64,000 nucleotides of DNA from Paragonimus westermani (GCA_008508345.1 QNGE01002721.1:29891-93890); one strand, 5' to 3'. Counted from the first letter of the stretch, positions 12,821-27,120 are shown. Numbers and translations: made by a program. Notes: a model not told the origin generated them from the sequence alone.

Positions 12821-15634
12821 GTAAGTATCATTTATCACTTACAGGGTCCTTACGTTTTAATTCATTGTATAATACAGTAGTTCCATCAAAGTAGGTTAGC
12901 TGAAGTAGTTAACCTAAAGTCCAAATTATTGTTATTGCTACACTTTCAGCAGAAAACGACGGATTCGGTTTCACACGCAAATGGCACGCAGGGAAGTCGC
13001 AATAAATTATGCTAAGTAAATAATAAAAGAAAGGTCCTGAAGAAAAGACATTTTGTGAACAAACCCATATGAATATGTGGACATAGATGTAGAGGAATTG
13101 AGGGTAAGCAGATGAGATAAATCAAACGAAATTCTAAAGATATTTGAAAACTTGAAAGTGATGAAAATGAACTAAGGATATGCACTGAAGTTACCGCCAC
13201 AGATGTATAAATGCTCTAATAGGTAAGAACTAAGCTTGTAATCTTGAACCATGATATGAAAGGAAATTACCTGGGAACAAGACGTCGTAAAAGACCTGAT
13301 GATGACAGTATGACAAGTGAATCTTAGAACATTCGTTAAGCATCAATCACATGAAGAGAACACATTTAATCGTCTGTTCGTAACACCTGAGTATCTTGGA
13401 AGCTGACAGTGATAACAGACTTCATTTCTCATTCCAGGTGAACCGGAATGATTAAAAGAATGATCGATAATCCAAACTTGTGAAAAGTAAAGTGCTGTCA
13501 AAATTATTAGTAGTCCATCACGAGACTTATCACACCGCAATTACCTGAAAATTCTTCTGGGCGATCACCGCAGCAATGGACGGAAAAATAGGTTTCTGCG
13601 GCGGGATTAATCACTGTTGTGTGGCATTGAAGCCGTCATTTCAATAGTTGTTCACGTCTCTCTTGGTTGTTGGTAGGTCAAAGCAGTTTCAAGGTCTGTA
13701 TGCAAAGTTTGTGTATCGGAACAGCTAGTCACTTTGGTCAGACTTTTCTGTTAGCAAAAATGGAGGATAAAAATAGACGCCTGCTCTCAAACGCCATATC
13801 ATTTACCTTCATTGGCGGAGATACTTCCTTTAAACGGATATGCGGCTCACAGAGATAACAGCAAATTGCGATGGACACTTGTTGGTTTAAGTTGAATTTA
13901 AGAACGGTTTGAAAACAAGTAACCTGTATGGTTGTAGGAAATTAATGAGTGCTCTGCCCGTTGGAAGGGGGTGGGCACTCTCAAGTAATTTTTTGCGGTT
14001 GAACACATTAAGGTAATCAGATAATCAATGGGAAACCGCCTTCCAGCTTGTACTTAGGAACAATAAACTTAAACATATGATATAGAGCAACCCTGAAGGA
14101 CAATAGGAGAGTTTAGGCCAATCCAGATCTGTAATCTCGCACACGTGTAACATTGATAATGTTACAAATTTTCGACGCCATGATTTTTGTGTGAACTCAG
14201 TTAAAAAGAAGGTAAGATCTCTGGATATTGGTACCATGCTAACGGTTCTTAACAGCTGTGCGCTTGATGATGCATCATGTAAATAAGTGTGTGAAAAGTG
14301 AAACGTAAACAACCGCATAGCATCTGAGCGTTTTTAGAGGTGGTCTATACAGTTCCTTTGAATTTACACATTTAAAACATTTAGTTTCTTTTAACCACTT
14401 CAGAGCAGAAAAAACGTGTTACGATGAGTTAACATTTCGTTTTTTGGTATCGGTCACAAACGTAGAACATGCCAGTTACATACGTCATACAAATAAAGGC
14501 AAACAGAGAATAGACACGCCTACAAACGCACCAAGTATTAGGCAATCAAGACCTGATAGCTTGCCTCGATCACTCTTGTGCGCATAACATCGACTGGTAA
14601 GTTTGGATGAGCATCGCCTGGCAAGAAGCCAGTAATTTCCGGATTCAATTGCGCAACAGTATCTTAGATGTGTTTACTGGATCAACTTGATGACCAGTTG
14701 TCAGGAGTTGTTTAGCTATCGATGACGCTGGATTTTGAGCAGACAATTCACCAAGTTGAGGTTAGTGCATCATCAGTTGTTTTAATCATTTCGGGATGTC
14801 TTCGACCACTCGTTGTTGTGGTTGTCAATCTGTTTTGCTTGTGGAAAAGTCACTTCAACTGGAAGTCAATTTGTGTGATTCTGTCAGAACTGTGATATAA
14901 GTATTCTACTCGAAAACCTCAAATTTCTTGTTTTACTGTGCACAGAAAATATATTTTCATTTTAAAAGATTCACATGCACACAAATAGGCAGAGTTGCTA
15001 TGAATAGTTCGTTAAGCTCAACACTAGCGGACATCTCATTAGTGAATGAGCCGTAAGTCCCGGATTATATAGCCAAATCATTATACAGACGATGTGTCGA
15101 TTATATATTTTTTGGTTTGTTGGAATCAGTTCGATCCTGACTGAGTACCTCAGTTAATCAGGTGACCCGAGAAGGCACTGTCTACTTTCGGTGAACTAGT
15201 AAGCACTCAGTAGTAAATTTGGTCTATTATTACTTAGTTTCTGACCACAGAGATTCCTCAGGTAGATGAGCCGGTTACAAATCTAGTGGTACTTGAATGG
15301 AGCTAGATGAAAGTGACCGCCTGTATATATGAAGTTGCCAGGTCCTGAACCGAGCGCGAATCCGCAGAGCATGGTCGAATGGTCACGGTGATTTTAGGTG
15401 GTAATCCACCTTCAAGTCTTGTTCGACACAGCCTTTGCATTCTTCTGTGATGAACAGCACTTTCGAGTTTCGTTGGCTCTTTTCTATCCAAGTGTAACAA
15501 GTTCACTGAGCTTGAGGTGGGCTTATTTTCATCTTTCAAAAAATCGAAATCTTCCTTCAGTAACTGCTTCAAAACGTTCCATGATTTCCTCGCACCACCT
15601 GTGATTTTGAGGGAGCAGGAACAATACTCCTCAT

Positions 15635-15695
15635 AATAATATATAATATGATGTGTATAATGATATAATCATATAATAACAGTGTATAATATAAC
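15635..15695. repeat. AT-rich imperfect TATAATAT tract
   Basis: About 60 bases composed mostly of TAATATATAATATG-like and GATATAATCATATAAT units. It is low-complexity sequence rather than a promoter; no gene starts nearby. Confidence 0.6.
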
Positions 15696-16354
15696 TTGCA
15701 GAGGACTAGTGCCTCATCTCACGTTCATACACTCTAATTGTTCAACCTGGGTCAGTTTAAACAAAGCAGTGATTTTCTGTGGTTCAGATCAATAATCCTT
15801 ACAAAAGTCTAGTTAGTGGACAGCGTCGGAATCCTTGACCGCCGTACTTTTTTGAACAATAAAACATGTGGAATCAACGTGATTCCAAAAGTCCATTTAT
15901 AAGAGGCGTGGTAAGGGTTTCCATACTTATCACGAGTTTATTGAATCATCAGTATAAACCGTTATGCTCTACATATAAGACCTGTGGTGTGTATGTGCAT
16001 ATGTAATCTTGCCGAATGATTGATCCGCATGCTTTCATGCGCCGGCATGCATGGTGCTTCCTAAGTGTGATACGCGATGAGCGTGAAAAGTGAATGGACC
16101 TCACAATCGGTGCCTACGACAAAACTTTTAGTTAGCCAAGCTATCTTAATCGCTTGCATTACGCTGTAGATTGAGGTCGGCACGAATCAAATAGGGCTCA
16201 CAAACAATTGCGGTTTTCTTATTTGCGTAGACTTCTCAATCAGTCTATTCGAAGGGAAGCTCTAGACCCAAATATTGTCTTTGCTAAATCTTACCAATAG
16301 TGTTGTTCACAGGTGCAATTTATACCGACCAGTCAGAGTGTCTGTATGTGATGA

Positions 16355-16520
16355 GTACGTCGTGCCTAGTGTAAGTTCAGTGGCACAGTAGTCAACACAG
16401 TTGTATCACGAAATCATGGCTGCAGCTTATATTCCAGTCGTGGCAGAGATATGCACTACTGATGAACACCCACGAAAGCAGATTTCAAGTCCAACGCTTA
16501 TTCTAGAATGTGGTTGGCCG
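16355..16520 (+). mobile_element. tRNA-derived SINE, diverged copy
   Basis: Starts GTCGTGCCTAGTGTAAG, matching the start of the copy at 35793 (GTCGTGCCTAATGTGAG). An A-box-like TGGCACAGTAG lies at 16381-16391 and is followed by GTCAACAC, also shared. The B box is degraded. Downstream GATATGCACTACTGATGA matches GATATGCATTACTGATGA of the 35.8-kb copy. Plus orientation, in intron 2. Confidence 0.6.
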
Positions 16521-19500
16521 AAATGTCCATGGGAGTAGAAAAGCTGCCGTCTGTTACGAGTGATGTCTGATTTCTACGGACGTAAGTTTGTTTCTGCTTG
16601 TCAGTAAGGAGTTATATGTGATCAGGTATTTTAGTAGCTAGTGATGTCTTCCAATGAGATTATAGCGCAAAATTCGCTTGGAGTTAACCAGAAAACCTAA
16701 CTACAAGAATGAAATCATTTTTGGAAAGCTTCTATAAGATTCCTGTTCCAGGTCAAATTTGAACTTACGTAGCCTCGGAACGGAAATAACAACATACTGC
16801 TGAGTTTTGCCGCCAGTAGACAAACTGGTTCTTGCTGCTTTTTCTCTGGAGTGCATTATCTGAAGAATAAAAAGTGTGAGTCTCTGAGATCACCTAGCCC
16901 GGTGTTAAATGTTCTTTCATCACTGATGGCGTGTGCTACATATGCACTTGGATAAAGGCTGATTCAGCTTGCACGAGTTTCAGTCAAATTTGTAGATTAA
17001 GGTTTCTTTTGAAACGACCAATAGTGTCACATCATTTATGAGACATTTTTTCCATAATTCTGGGAAAAACATTTTGCAAGGTCTTAATGCACGAGTGAAT
17101 GCGACAGTTTAAGACTTGACTCGACGAAACAGTGACTGACAGAAAACCTTGTGACACTTTCTTGCCTATTCATTTTGCGTGAGCTGTCTCGGAAATTGGG
17201 GTGTCTGCAGAAACTACGTATGAACCTACAAGTACAGTCTACCACACATGAGTTGCAAAATATGAATTAATTAAACGTTAAAGTCATTAGCAGTACGGTT
17301 TAATAAACCAAGCTTCTGTCTTATAAATGTTTGAGGTTCATATTCATTAAGGATTATGCTTAAAAAGGTTGGCTTTTCGTATGTAGCGTACACCGTGAAT
17401 ATATAACCCGCAAACGACAACAGACGTTATTAGATCACTCTAATTACGTTCTCTTCTCTCACAGATTAGACAGTGAGATGGTTGTCCATTGAAATAGTGC
17501 TTTGCCAGTAGATGAAAGTAAGCGCCGAAAATTTAATTTAGGTTTCAGTAAAGATGGGTGGCTTTCAGTGATGGATATATTGATGTCATTTGAGACAGGT
17601 TAACCTGTCTAATGTCAATAAATGTAGCAGAGTTTCCTTAGCATTCATCGTATTTTTTTTTACCCGTCACACATTCAACAGCCTCTCCCTAAGCAAAGCG
17701 ATTTTTTTGTTCCTCTTGGGCTGTTTGGTACACACGACAACCAGGCTATTGTCTACCAAATAACAATTACAACGAAAAATTGTATGCAGTAATTTTGTTC
17801 AGACTGCAGATGATTTCCAGCTAACAGTACTTTTCAAGACATGGGTTTTTAATACAGTTTCCAGTTAAGGGCAGTTTTAGACTATGGAAATATTCCCAAA
17901 ACAGTTCTTAGACTGTAGTTAACCTGTTCCCTCAGATGTGAGTACTTCATATAAGGATGATTTCTGACATAAACTGAAAAGCTGTGATCAGTTTAACTCC
18001 CAACCCAGAATGTTCGTTCAGGCGAATCTCTTAGTGGGGTTTCACGAAGTTCACCTTATTGTGATGTGGAAGTTACAAAGGATTGGACCAGCAACCAGCT
18101 TCAAACAAACAAACACGTTTAAATGCAATTTTAATTCAAATGTAGAACACCTAACGTAACAGTTTTATCGCCAGATTTTCAGGTGTCATAAAGTATAAGC
18201 GCAAATAAAATTCAATCTTTATCTCAGTAGGACAGGACGATAAAGCCTCATTATGCATTGCACGTTGACATTCTCAAGTATGCGTTCAGCTGGATTGCTT
18301 ATTAGTTCAAGCAAGATTGAGGCATCGTGACTTGTCGAAACAATTAAAATGAATTCGAACTCGCTGGGTTTTACGATCCTAATTCGTAGCCATTTAACCC
18401 TATGAGATTCAGTTACCACTGAGATTAGTCACGTTTATTCCTACCATGTGACAGATCACACCTATCCTATCTAATTCAGTATGAGTTTGGGCGACTTCCA
18501 GGTTTGTCACCCGCTAACTCGGTGGTTTCTAACCTCTTGGCCACATGACCTTATTTGTCAATTGCATGGTGAAAATGAAAATTACGCGAATACTAATCTT
18601 AGTTTTTATTGGTTGTACGGTTTCACAGAGTCAGGTGCATTCATTTGACTTGAACAAAGAAGAGGTGTGTGTTGTAGCTTCAGCTCGCAAGTACGATCAG
18701 ACCTGACGCATGCCACATCTACGTTTGGTGGGTCATTTTAGAATATACGACAATATATCGACCTTGTTTCACTCAACTCTGGCGTGATATTTGTTAAGCT
18801 GAAATGGGAGGTCAGGAGTCCGCTTGGAGTATGTTTTGCAGAGCAGAAATGACATTATCGGATTTCACTGTTCTGTAAAATTACATCTGAGAAACCGCTG
18901 CCAGGTCCAAGATTTTGGGCTGCCTCTGCATATAAATAAGTTCTTATTAATAGAACTAAAAAGGTCCACTTCAACCTTCTACAATGTACAGCTGGAAGAG
19001 GTTATTTCGTGGTTTTCTGATAATCGGGACTAAGGCAAGAAAACAACTTAATCCTCAAGCCAATCTACGCCGAGCTTTTGCTGGTGATGTGAAACCATGA
19101 GTTGACAAACTTTTAGGAAATAGTCATTTCTAGGTTGTTTCTCAATAAAGTAAGGATTCAAGTGCTTGTATTGCCAATTTGTTTAATGTGAAGGGAAATT
19201 CCGCTGAATAGTGGAGTCGCAAACTTAAAATGTTAGATACCACTGGGAAGCCTGAACAATCATTAGCAGGAATCGTACTTGAAATTGCTAATCTTGGATC
19301 GGTAATGCTGGTCAGGATTGCTTAACCAATTGAAGAACTGTTTCGAACTTTCATGGGCTCTTGAGTATCCTTATGCTATAGCTATGTTAATCGTGTGCTT
19401 TCTTAAACGGAGTATCCGAATGGTCGCTTTATTTTGTCACTGATCTTGGCGTTTTATCCATCGTGTCGTTTTTTTGAAATCATTCATTTGCGTGTTCACG

Positions 19501-19631
19501 AGTCGTTGCGACAAAAGCAATGCTACAAAATACATGACAACAACATCCCCGTATACCTCTTTGCACAGCTTCATCCACCGCAAGTTAGTTATTCCATTCA
19601 TTTCGGTTCACAGTCTATCTTGTTTGCTTAG

Positions 19632-20017
19632 TGCAAACCGCGGAGCGGGTTCGGAACCTCTTTCGTTCCCACACGAACAGTCTGACCACCGTGGTCGGTT
19701 CTTCCATCCTTCACACGCAGCATAACGAATTACGGATGCGATACGCCATAAGTCTACTGGCCAGTCTGACCATCGAGGATCACAGTTCGCACAGTCATTC
19801 CCATATCAGATTGTTCACCTCTCACGAAGACATATCGTATCACACAGCACGCTATTTATCGGAACTTTTCTACGCCTCGTTGGAGCAACGCTTGATTGGT
19901 GCAATCCCGTTGTTTCCGGTTTATCGGGGCTGCGGAGCTGCCCGAAGCTTGTCGAAGTCTGAACCGTCCGGCAATCCCACATCCCTCGATGCGATCGCCA
20001 AAGCTTTATTATCTTGG
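19632..20017 (+). CDS. NBEAL-like: NBEAL-like exon 3: N-terminal helical region
   Basis: A 386-nt exon, residues about 69-197. The acceptor is TTGTTTGCTTAG; the donor is GTAAAT at 20018 after a Trp codon. The protein has a leucine-rich helical part (RMRYAISLLASLTIED), a Ser-His run (HSSHSHSH), another helix (SYHTARYLSELFYASLEQ), a short linker and a final helix (SLDAIAKALLSW). This alternation of helices and linkers resembles armadillo-type N-termini of BEACH proteins. The exon GC is higher than the flanking intron. No catalytic motif is present, as expected for a scaffold. Confidence 0.72.
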
Positions 20018-22714
20018 GTAAATTCATCAAACTGTATGTTTTGCACAACTGGCGGACGTAACCACTGTTTTCGCCGTTACCGCGCGTTACACTTCTGCAC
20101 CTACTGTTAATTCTAAATTCCCCTAAGTAGTGATGCGTTTGAATCAGAATTTTTGAGATTCATAATGAACTTAACTCTTCATGCGTTTCCCCAAATTGTT
20201 CTGAGAATAACACCTCGCTCAGTTGGTCGAAGTATTACCTAGATAAGTTTTCAAAGAATGATAAGATACGTTTTTTGTGACAATTGTGCGGGTTTATGGA
20301 GCATTACCTGCTTGTAGCAGGACCACCTATCGGTTTCAGGGCACTTGGAGTAATTGCGAATTGCAAGTTGTCTTCTAATTTTCCATTATTCGTTGACATT
20401 AGTTTTTGAATATACGCTTTCGGCACACCAATACCATCAAAGTTGACTCATGGGCTTATTCATTGCGACATCACTTTATATTTAATTATTGTACATCATA
20501 TTCCTTCACATACCGGAAGTTCGATTGGAATGCAGTTTGGAAAGGTGGTCAGTCATCTTACCAACTGTTGTTATTCCATTGTCAAGCTACTCATTCTTTC
20601 ACGTCCGAACTTCTCTTTGCCCGAAACGTGAATTGCTTTTCGTCGTTCCAAATAACCTTTTCTCTTTGGAACTATCTCTCCTCTGGCTTCCAACTTTCGT
20701 TTTGTAAGGTAGGACAGTCCGGGGATGAGATCGACGGACAGTGGTAAACAAAATCCGGGAAACTTTTACGAAGAACGAACATTATAACATGACTCATTAT
20801 GGCTAATCCCCTCACCTTGGTTCAAGCCCGTCAGCTGAATAAAACAAGCGAGCAACATCTAGCCGTGATTCTTCAGATAATTGCAACGTTCGTGTACAAG
20901 CTTTACCTATCATATAAGCGTGCGAGTATACGTATCTGCGGGTGTGAATTAGTACACGTTAAAGAACATTATCCTTTGCTTGCTTTTTAGTTAGGAAAGT
21001 GTAGTGTTATCGTGTAATAATCAGCCAGAAAAACCCAATTTGCCTACTTTCTCACAAATTGGGTCGACCGAAAGTAAACTGTTCGCAAAAATCAACCCCT
21101 CTTCAAAGTCATATATGACAGATAGACTGTATGGACGTGTTGTTCTTCGAATAGAATACCGATTTGTTCCAAAAATCCGCTTGAATTCTACACATCTTTT
21201 ACACATTCCTAACTAACTGCTGTAAACCATATTCGCTTTTCTCGGTGTTTACGTTAAATCGAGAATTTTCGATATTCCGGTAGCACGACTTCCTAAAGGT
21301 TTTACAGCCTCAAAAGTATATTTTTCAAAAGTTGAACATAGCAACTTACGAACACATTTTCAGCTTTGATTCGTACGCAGTGTATTGTGGACCAGGAAGC
21401 CACTTTTTCTGATGGTAGTTTACGAAATGGCGATTCATAGCTAGAGTAAAACAAATATGCGAACGAAACAAATAAACAAACGAATGAATGGACATTCACA
21501 AAGGAGAGCCAGTCTTACTGACAAAGATTTTCCACTAAGTGAAGCATTTCTATTCCCCAGAACCGTTATAGCCTATGACGCACACGTTTGCGCACTCCAG
21601 CATCTGTCAGGCAGTATTTCTCCTGTACGTCATCGACTGGCCGCCTCGCGATCTGTTACAACTGCCAGTAGCCATAATAAAAGATGTAAAATGCAACAGA
21701 TGCTCCGTTGATATACGAGGTACGTGATGCAACCAGCGTGGGCACTGTTTTCTTTTTCTTATGTAAACTTGACGATTTCTATTATACACTTTTGTGGACT
21801 GTAGCGGTGGTTACATAACCAACTCATTTGATACTTATTAGATTGCGAGATACCGGAACTAAAGCGCCAAGGCGTTAGCTGCACCGTCTGCCCTAATAGA
21901 CGAAGTCTCTGATTTGTAGAAAAAGCGAGCATAAACAAGCGTCATAAACCCGTCATTTGATAGACGATTGACGATAAATCACAAAGGTCTTCACGTTTCT
22001 AGTAGCAACAACAATGTCACAAACTGATGATACAATACTATGTGGGAAGGTGGAGCGGTTAACACTTTTGAAAAGCAATAGAAAAACAGGGTCAGGGGTA
22101 ACCCGATTTTGTAAAAGTACTGTACGTTGTAAAACAAAAATTGCATACCGTACAGACCAGCCGTATCAGCCAACTAGTTTAGCATAACCTGCATGTCTTC
22201 TGCTTAGAAACTTATTGGAGCAGCGTCGTCCGCCTGCCCAATATCGGTTAGATTACCATCTGGCCGAAGCTTCAATGACAAATCCATGAACTCCTGGGTA
22301 TTTTTTCACGGATAACGTTCATCACGCACTTGGATAAAATTAAAGTTTGTATGCCTCTGAAGGGTGCCAACTGAACTGTAGTACATTCGGGACAGTTGTC
22401 CTTAGGTGCAAACTCTGTACTCACATCCGGTATCCGACGCGCTCAACAGAGTGGCATAGCTCACTGAGTCTCTTTTAAGCCGGTGGCAGTCTCAGCGAGC
22501 CTGTTTGGCAATTGAGTACAAAGCAGCATTTTCGGCCAAAAAATCCCACGGCTGTTACCACGGAGAGAGTAGCTGATGCTTAAGTGTTTGTCGCAAATTG
22601 AAGGTATAATCGGTACGTCCACACCCAGGTGGAAACAGCCCTGTTCTTCCAGGCATTTAGTTCTTTGGATATTTTATAAGCCGCCGATTCATGAAACCTG
22701 CCGGTATTTTCTAA
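20018..22714. other. Intron 3, left part
   Basis: No motif-bearing frames. Several overlapping + frames at 20406-20747 are Ser/Phe-rich and have no homolog I recognise, and none fits the phase chain of the gene (exon 3 ends and exon 4 begins in phase 0 without them). Confidence 0.45.
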
Positions 22715-23760
22715 TGTGATAGAGACAAGGCTAATATGCCTCTAGGTCCCCCGTTAGCTGACGTTTTCATGAGTAAACTAGAGACTAACCAATTGGGTGC
22801 GGTCATCGAACAATTTACACTTTACAAACGTCATGCTGATGATATTTTTTGCGTCATCAACGAGAATGCTAACATGGACAGAGTTATGACAGCTTTTAAC
22901 TCCGCTTATAACAGTGTTAAATTCACCAAGGAGTCAGAGAACAATGGTGAAATAAATTTTCTGGATGTCGGTATAGTGAGAAGGGAAGATGGTTCAATCC
23001 GACGAACGGTGTACGGAAAACAGACTTGGGGTGCCCAGTACATTCACTTCGACAGTTTCGTTCCGCTAAATCAAAAGCGAAACCTCATAAGATGCCTGAC
23101 GGGTAGGGCGTTGAAGATCTGCACCTCTGACACTTTGCAAGCTGAGCTAGACTTTCTAAAGGAAGTGTTCATGCAGAATGGATACCCAATGCGTTTCATT
23201 CAGAAGGCGATGCAGGCGGTAGAGTTGAAACTTCAGGCACCCTCTATGAATAAGAAACTTGCGTTTATTAGTCTACCTTTCAAGGGAGATCCCATGGCCG
23301 AAATTATCTCCAGAAAGCTAAGAAAGTCAGTCGAAACAACCTACCTCGCCGCTCAATTGTGTTTCCGTTTCCGTTCAACACCCGTTATCATGTCACAACT
23401 CAAAGACAAACTTCCATGTTTTACAACCAATTATTGTGTGTACTCATTTGTTTGCTCGTGTTGAGCATCATATATTGGTCGTACTACAAGGCGATTGTCG
23501 GACAAAGTGCGTGAACACCACCCTGCGTGGTTGAACAGTGGCGTGATTAAAACGGTTTCAAGCGCGATTGTTGCTCACTTGACCGACTCCAACCATTCTG
23601 TCAGCAAGAAAGATGCCTTTCGGATCGTCTACCGAGTGCCAAGGAATCGATCAAAAATGGTGATTTCGAATGTTGACCGTTGCCGAGGCCATCAGCATCC
23701 GATTGCGCAACCCTGACCTCTGCGCTCAGAAAATGTTCGTGCGGACACTTAACCTCCCCC
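22715..23760 (+). pseudogene. Penelope-like element (PLE): reverse transcriptase C-part plus GIY-YIG endonuclease, broken
   Basis: The frame opens in the RT core at NMPLGPPLADVFMSKLE (family 'M-G-S-P-L-G-P-x-L-A-x-x-F-M'). The catalytic box at 22832-22849 reads HADDIF, with His where Tyr is usual. Then come INFLDVGIVRREDGSIRR and TVYGKQTW, standard PLE thumb motifs, and CVYSFVCSC. A TGA at 23462-23464 interrupts, and the same frame resumes with ASYIGRTTRRLSDKVREH, the 'Y-I-G' core of the GIY-YIG endonuclease. Past about 23655 the frame shifts; LTVAEAISIRLRNPDLC continues in another frame. PLEs retrotranspose by target-primed reverse transcription. Sense orientation in intron 3; 5' part lost. 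Confidence 0.85.
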
Positions 23761-25659
23761 ACAATCAATCAAGCCCATGATTTGGAACAGTGATCACGTA
23801 ACTGAAAACAAACACGTCGTCCTTAACCTATATTGACCGTTTTTCTAACTCACACTAGTCACTGTTTTCATATTTATTGTGTTGTAATTAGCCTGATGAT
23901 CAAACACAGAAAATAAGTCTTGTTCGCTTCTTTGTCGTTCACATGACTTCAATGGGTATTTTCGACCGAATTTACTGTGTTAATTCAATAGGTGTTCACT
24001 CTCGCCGTTGCTACAGTGTTTCAGTGGAACAGAGTTTGTTGCAAAATGCCTGCGTTATGGTTGACGTACTTGTCAAGTGCTCGTGCGACTCACCCCACTG
24101 CTCTGATACGGGGAGCTTCGCTGTCCGTGCGTAGGATGTTAGCATCGGATGGTTGATTTGGACGTGAGATGGAAAGAACGCTGAACTTCTACGCATGCGC
24201 ACTCGTTTTTCCTTATTGACTGCAAGGGGTATCTTTATTGATTAGCATATTGTTCTACTAACCAATTTTTACATGGTACCGCCATTCCTGCCATTGACCA
24301 GCTTGTCTGTTTTCGCAGACAGCTAAAGTTTGGAGAGTGTGATGACAATAACTTCATAACACTCACGCTGTGACAACTCTGGGAAGTGACAACGAACTTT
24401 TCGGATAGTTTGTGGTGCTTCTACCGGTCTACTCTGTAATCCGATTTTTGGAAGCGGATCACGCCAGAGATGGACTTTTCTGGACCGCAACCTGGATCTC
24501 CTCTACGGGACTTGGCTGTATCACCCTTTCTCTGCATTCGTTTCGTTAGTTTTGCGATTTGTTCTTCAAATGAGAATATCATGTTGACGAAGACGAAGCT
24601 CTTGAGACACCCTTGATCAGGGCGAGTCAAAAATGATATGTGGAATCGGCATTATTTGGTCCTATATGTCAACGTAAATACAGTTTTATGAAACGACTTA
24701 AACGTCTGCACAAAGATGAGTCATGAATTAGCCTTTTGACATAGTTGGCCATTCTGACCTAAAGATATTAATAGTGATTCTGCCTATTTTAAGTTCTTGT
24801 AGTTCGAATCATTGACACTGCCATCAAGATAGACCAATCCATTCTTTCTAATCGGTATTTTTGAATGCGTGGTTGTATTGCCCAGTTCAAATGTGCTTGC
24901 AATCGTGTAATGATATGATATATACCAGTGGCACACCAGTGCCGTTTTTCTCTCCGCGCGGTGTACACCTACTACAGATTTCTGAAATGAGAACTCGATT
25001 GCGTGCGCAGTTCGGCTATCAACATACATAGTTCAACCTGTATCTGATGATAAAGGTTTCGGCAGCACGCCAAACGGTATAACGACGAACGATTAGTGGA
25101 GTTTTCTCAGATAAAGTGAACATTGTGATTCCGAGTGGCTCAGAATATAGTGAGCTGCACAGGGCTTGGAACTTAGTAGAGGGCATAGCACAACCGGATT
25201 CATCTATTCGTATTAATGAGTAACAGCAGGCATGATACTTAGTAGGACTTGCGGTAATTTTTTTGAGAGATCAAGGGTTTTATTTACGAGACCATGAGAG
25301 TGCTTCCATTGAGCAGTGTAAGATACATATGGCCAACCCTTTCTCCAGAAGATATATGAACGTAATGTCGAGACGAACATAATATAATCAGCGACGGAAT
25401 CTCAAGCTGGGACGTTTTCATTGGTTAACCCATTGTGCAGCTGTATTGGTGTAGCAATCTCAGGATTCAATCATTTACTTTTCGAGACTTTTGCTCAGCT
25501 TAGTAACTACATTCATCGCATTTAACTCACGCAAAAGAGCAACTCGCTTGTCAGTACCTAGGCTTTGATGACAACAAAATCATCATCACTCAGAAATAGG
25601 ATGGTATCAGTAGTTTGGGTTGATACTTAAATGTCATACAACCACGAAGAACAGAGTGA

Positions 25660-26130
25660 GACTTAGTTGAGAAATAAGGATAATAAGGGTGGGGACCTGA
25701 CTACTGAAACCAACAATGACCGTACTCAAACAATCAACTTCAAAGTGCCTACACCTCGCAGATGGGCAACTGAGCAGCACGTGAAAATAGGATGCCATCA
25801 GCTCCCTTACGGTTTTCACCGCCCGACGTCACTGAGTGCACTCAGTTAACAGACAGCTCAGCAACGTTCGCTTGGATGCGCACAATTGGCTATCACTTCA
25901 TTTATCTTCTCTTGTCATCGGCTATCTAAACAACGTAGACGCTAACCTAAGAGAGGAACCCCTTGGTGGCTAACCCTTTGGTAATTGACATTCTTCTACT
26001 CCAGATCATCGCCTGTTCACCACGCACCCCGGGGCATCGGAAAAATATGTTGAGTGAGACAAATGGCTAGCTGGTCTGTTTTGCACATTACCCGACCATC
26101 TAAGTGCATGCGCAGTTGAAGAATGAACGG
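25660..26130 (+). repeat. Interspersed repeat family A, copy 2
   Basis: Starts with GGGTGGGGACCTGACTACTGAAACC, similar to 56407-56430. It includes CGTCACTGAGTGCACTCAG (shared with about 56529-56550 and 29005-29025), then GGTGGCTAACCCTTTGGTAATTGACATTCTTCTACTCC and the GGGGCATCGGAAAAATATG...GCTAGCTGGTCTG block shared with copy 1. It is the most complete copy here; no coding capacity is seen. Confidence 0.55.
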
Positions 26131-27096
26131 AGGAGCTCGGTTGAAACTCACCCCCTAACCACATTGTCGCTTGCCCGTTATTGCAACTGGTTGCAAGCGT
26201 CCGAACTCAGATCTGGATGTTCAAATATGCCTGCTACTCTAAGCGGTCAAGTTTCGTAGCCGTGAAGTAAGAAGACCCTTAAAGTCGTCTTATACGCGCA
26301 ACCCTCAAGCTTGAGAGATACAACTCTCTGCAGCAGTAGATGCACTAGACTGGCTTCTTTTTCATTCCCTTCATCTATGCTGTTCTGGATGCAACTTTAT
26401 AATTACTAAAACTGGCCTACATGCTCCATGACTTCATTATCCAACGCCAAATATACGCAAACATGGCAGTTTTACGAAAGCACTTTGTACTTTGAATTTA
26501 CAAAGCGCGTTTTGAAATACTCCTCAGAGCGTAGATTGGTATCTAGAATGATTTGTGCATTGCCAGAACTCCAGCCACGACTAAATTAACTCCCATCTAG
26601 CTATTAGGATGCAGCTATTGAGACGACCCTTACGACAGGGCTCAAAGATGTTGACGCCTGCAAACATGTTTTCAGTGATCACCCACGGATGGCTTCGGAC
26701 TCGTTAGGTCTCATCAATGAAGTCGAACTCGTGATTCATGACTAAGTGTTAGAATTACACGCCATCACATAATGGCAGTCCAGCTGTCCACCGTTTCATT
26801 TGTGATTATTAGGATCAACCACTTGCACAAAACATTTTAAACTCTTTCTGGAGTTGTAATGAACGCTAACAAATTTGCAAGCCAACCACAAACGGTTGAT
26901 GGAATTCAGTCTGTGACAGAAAAAATTGAAGCAGCTAAGAATAACATTAAAACTTATAGTCCAAATGTTGTCGCGCTGTTAAAAAGCTGAAATACGCCGT
27001 AGCTTTCATACTGCTAACCTGAAGACCGTTCATTTGATCTAGAATCATCCGTTTGTTTCTAATAGTTGCTATTTGCCTGTGCTAACTTCTATGACT

Positions 27097-27120
27097 GTGT
27101 ATATGTGTATGTATGTATGT
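27097..27120. repeat. GTAT/GT microsatellite
   Basis: TGTATATGTGTATGTATGTATGT, short tandem units with few interruptions. Confidence 0.7.

Larger units (their letters stand above)
12821..19631. other. Intron 2 (6.8 kb)
   Basis: Contains an AT-rich low-complexity tract at about 15635-15695 and a SINE copy at about 16355-16520 (both listed). The remaining sequence shows only short frames without motifs. Confidence 0.5.

Noticed and set aside
15635..15695. TATA-rich promoter
   Set aside because: Low-complexity AT tract in the middle of intron 2; no gene start follows.
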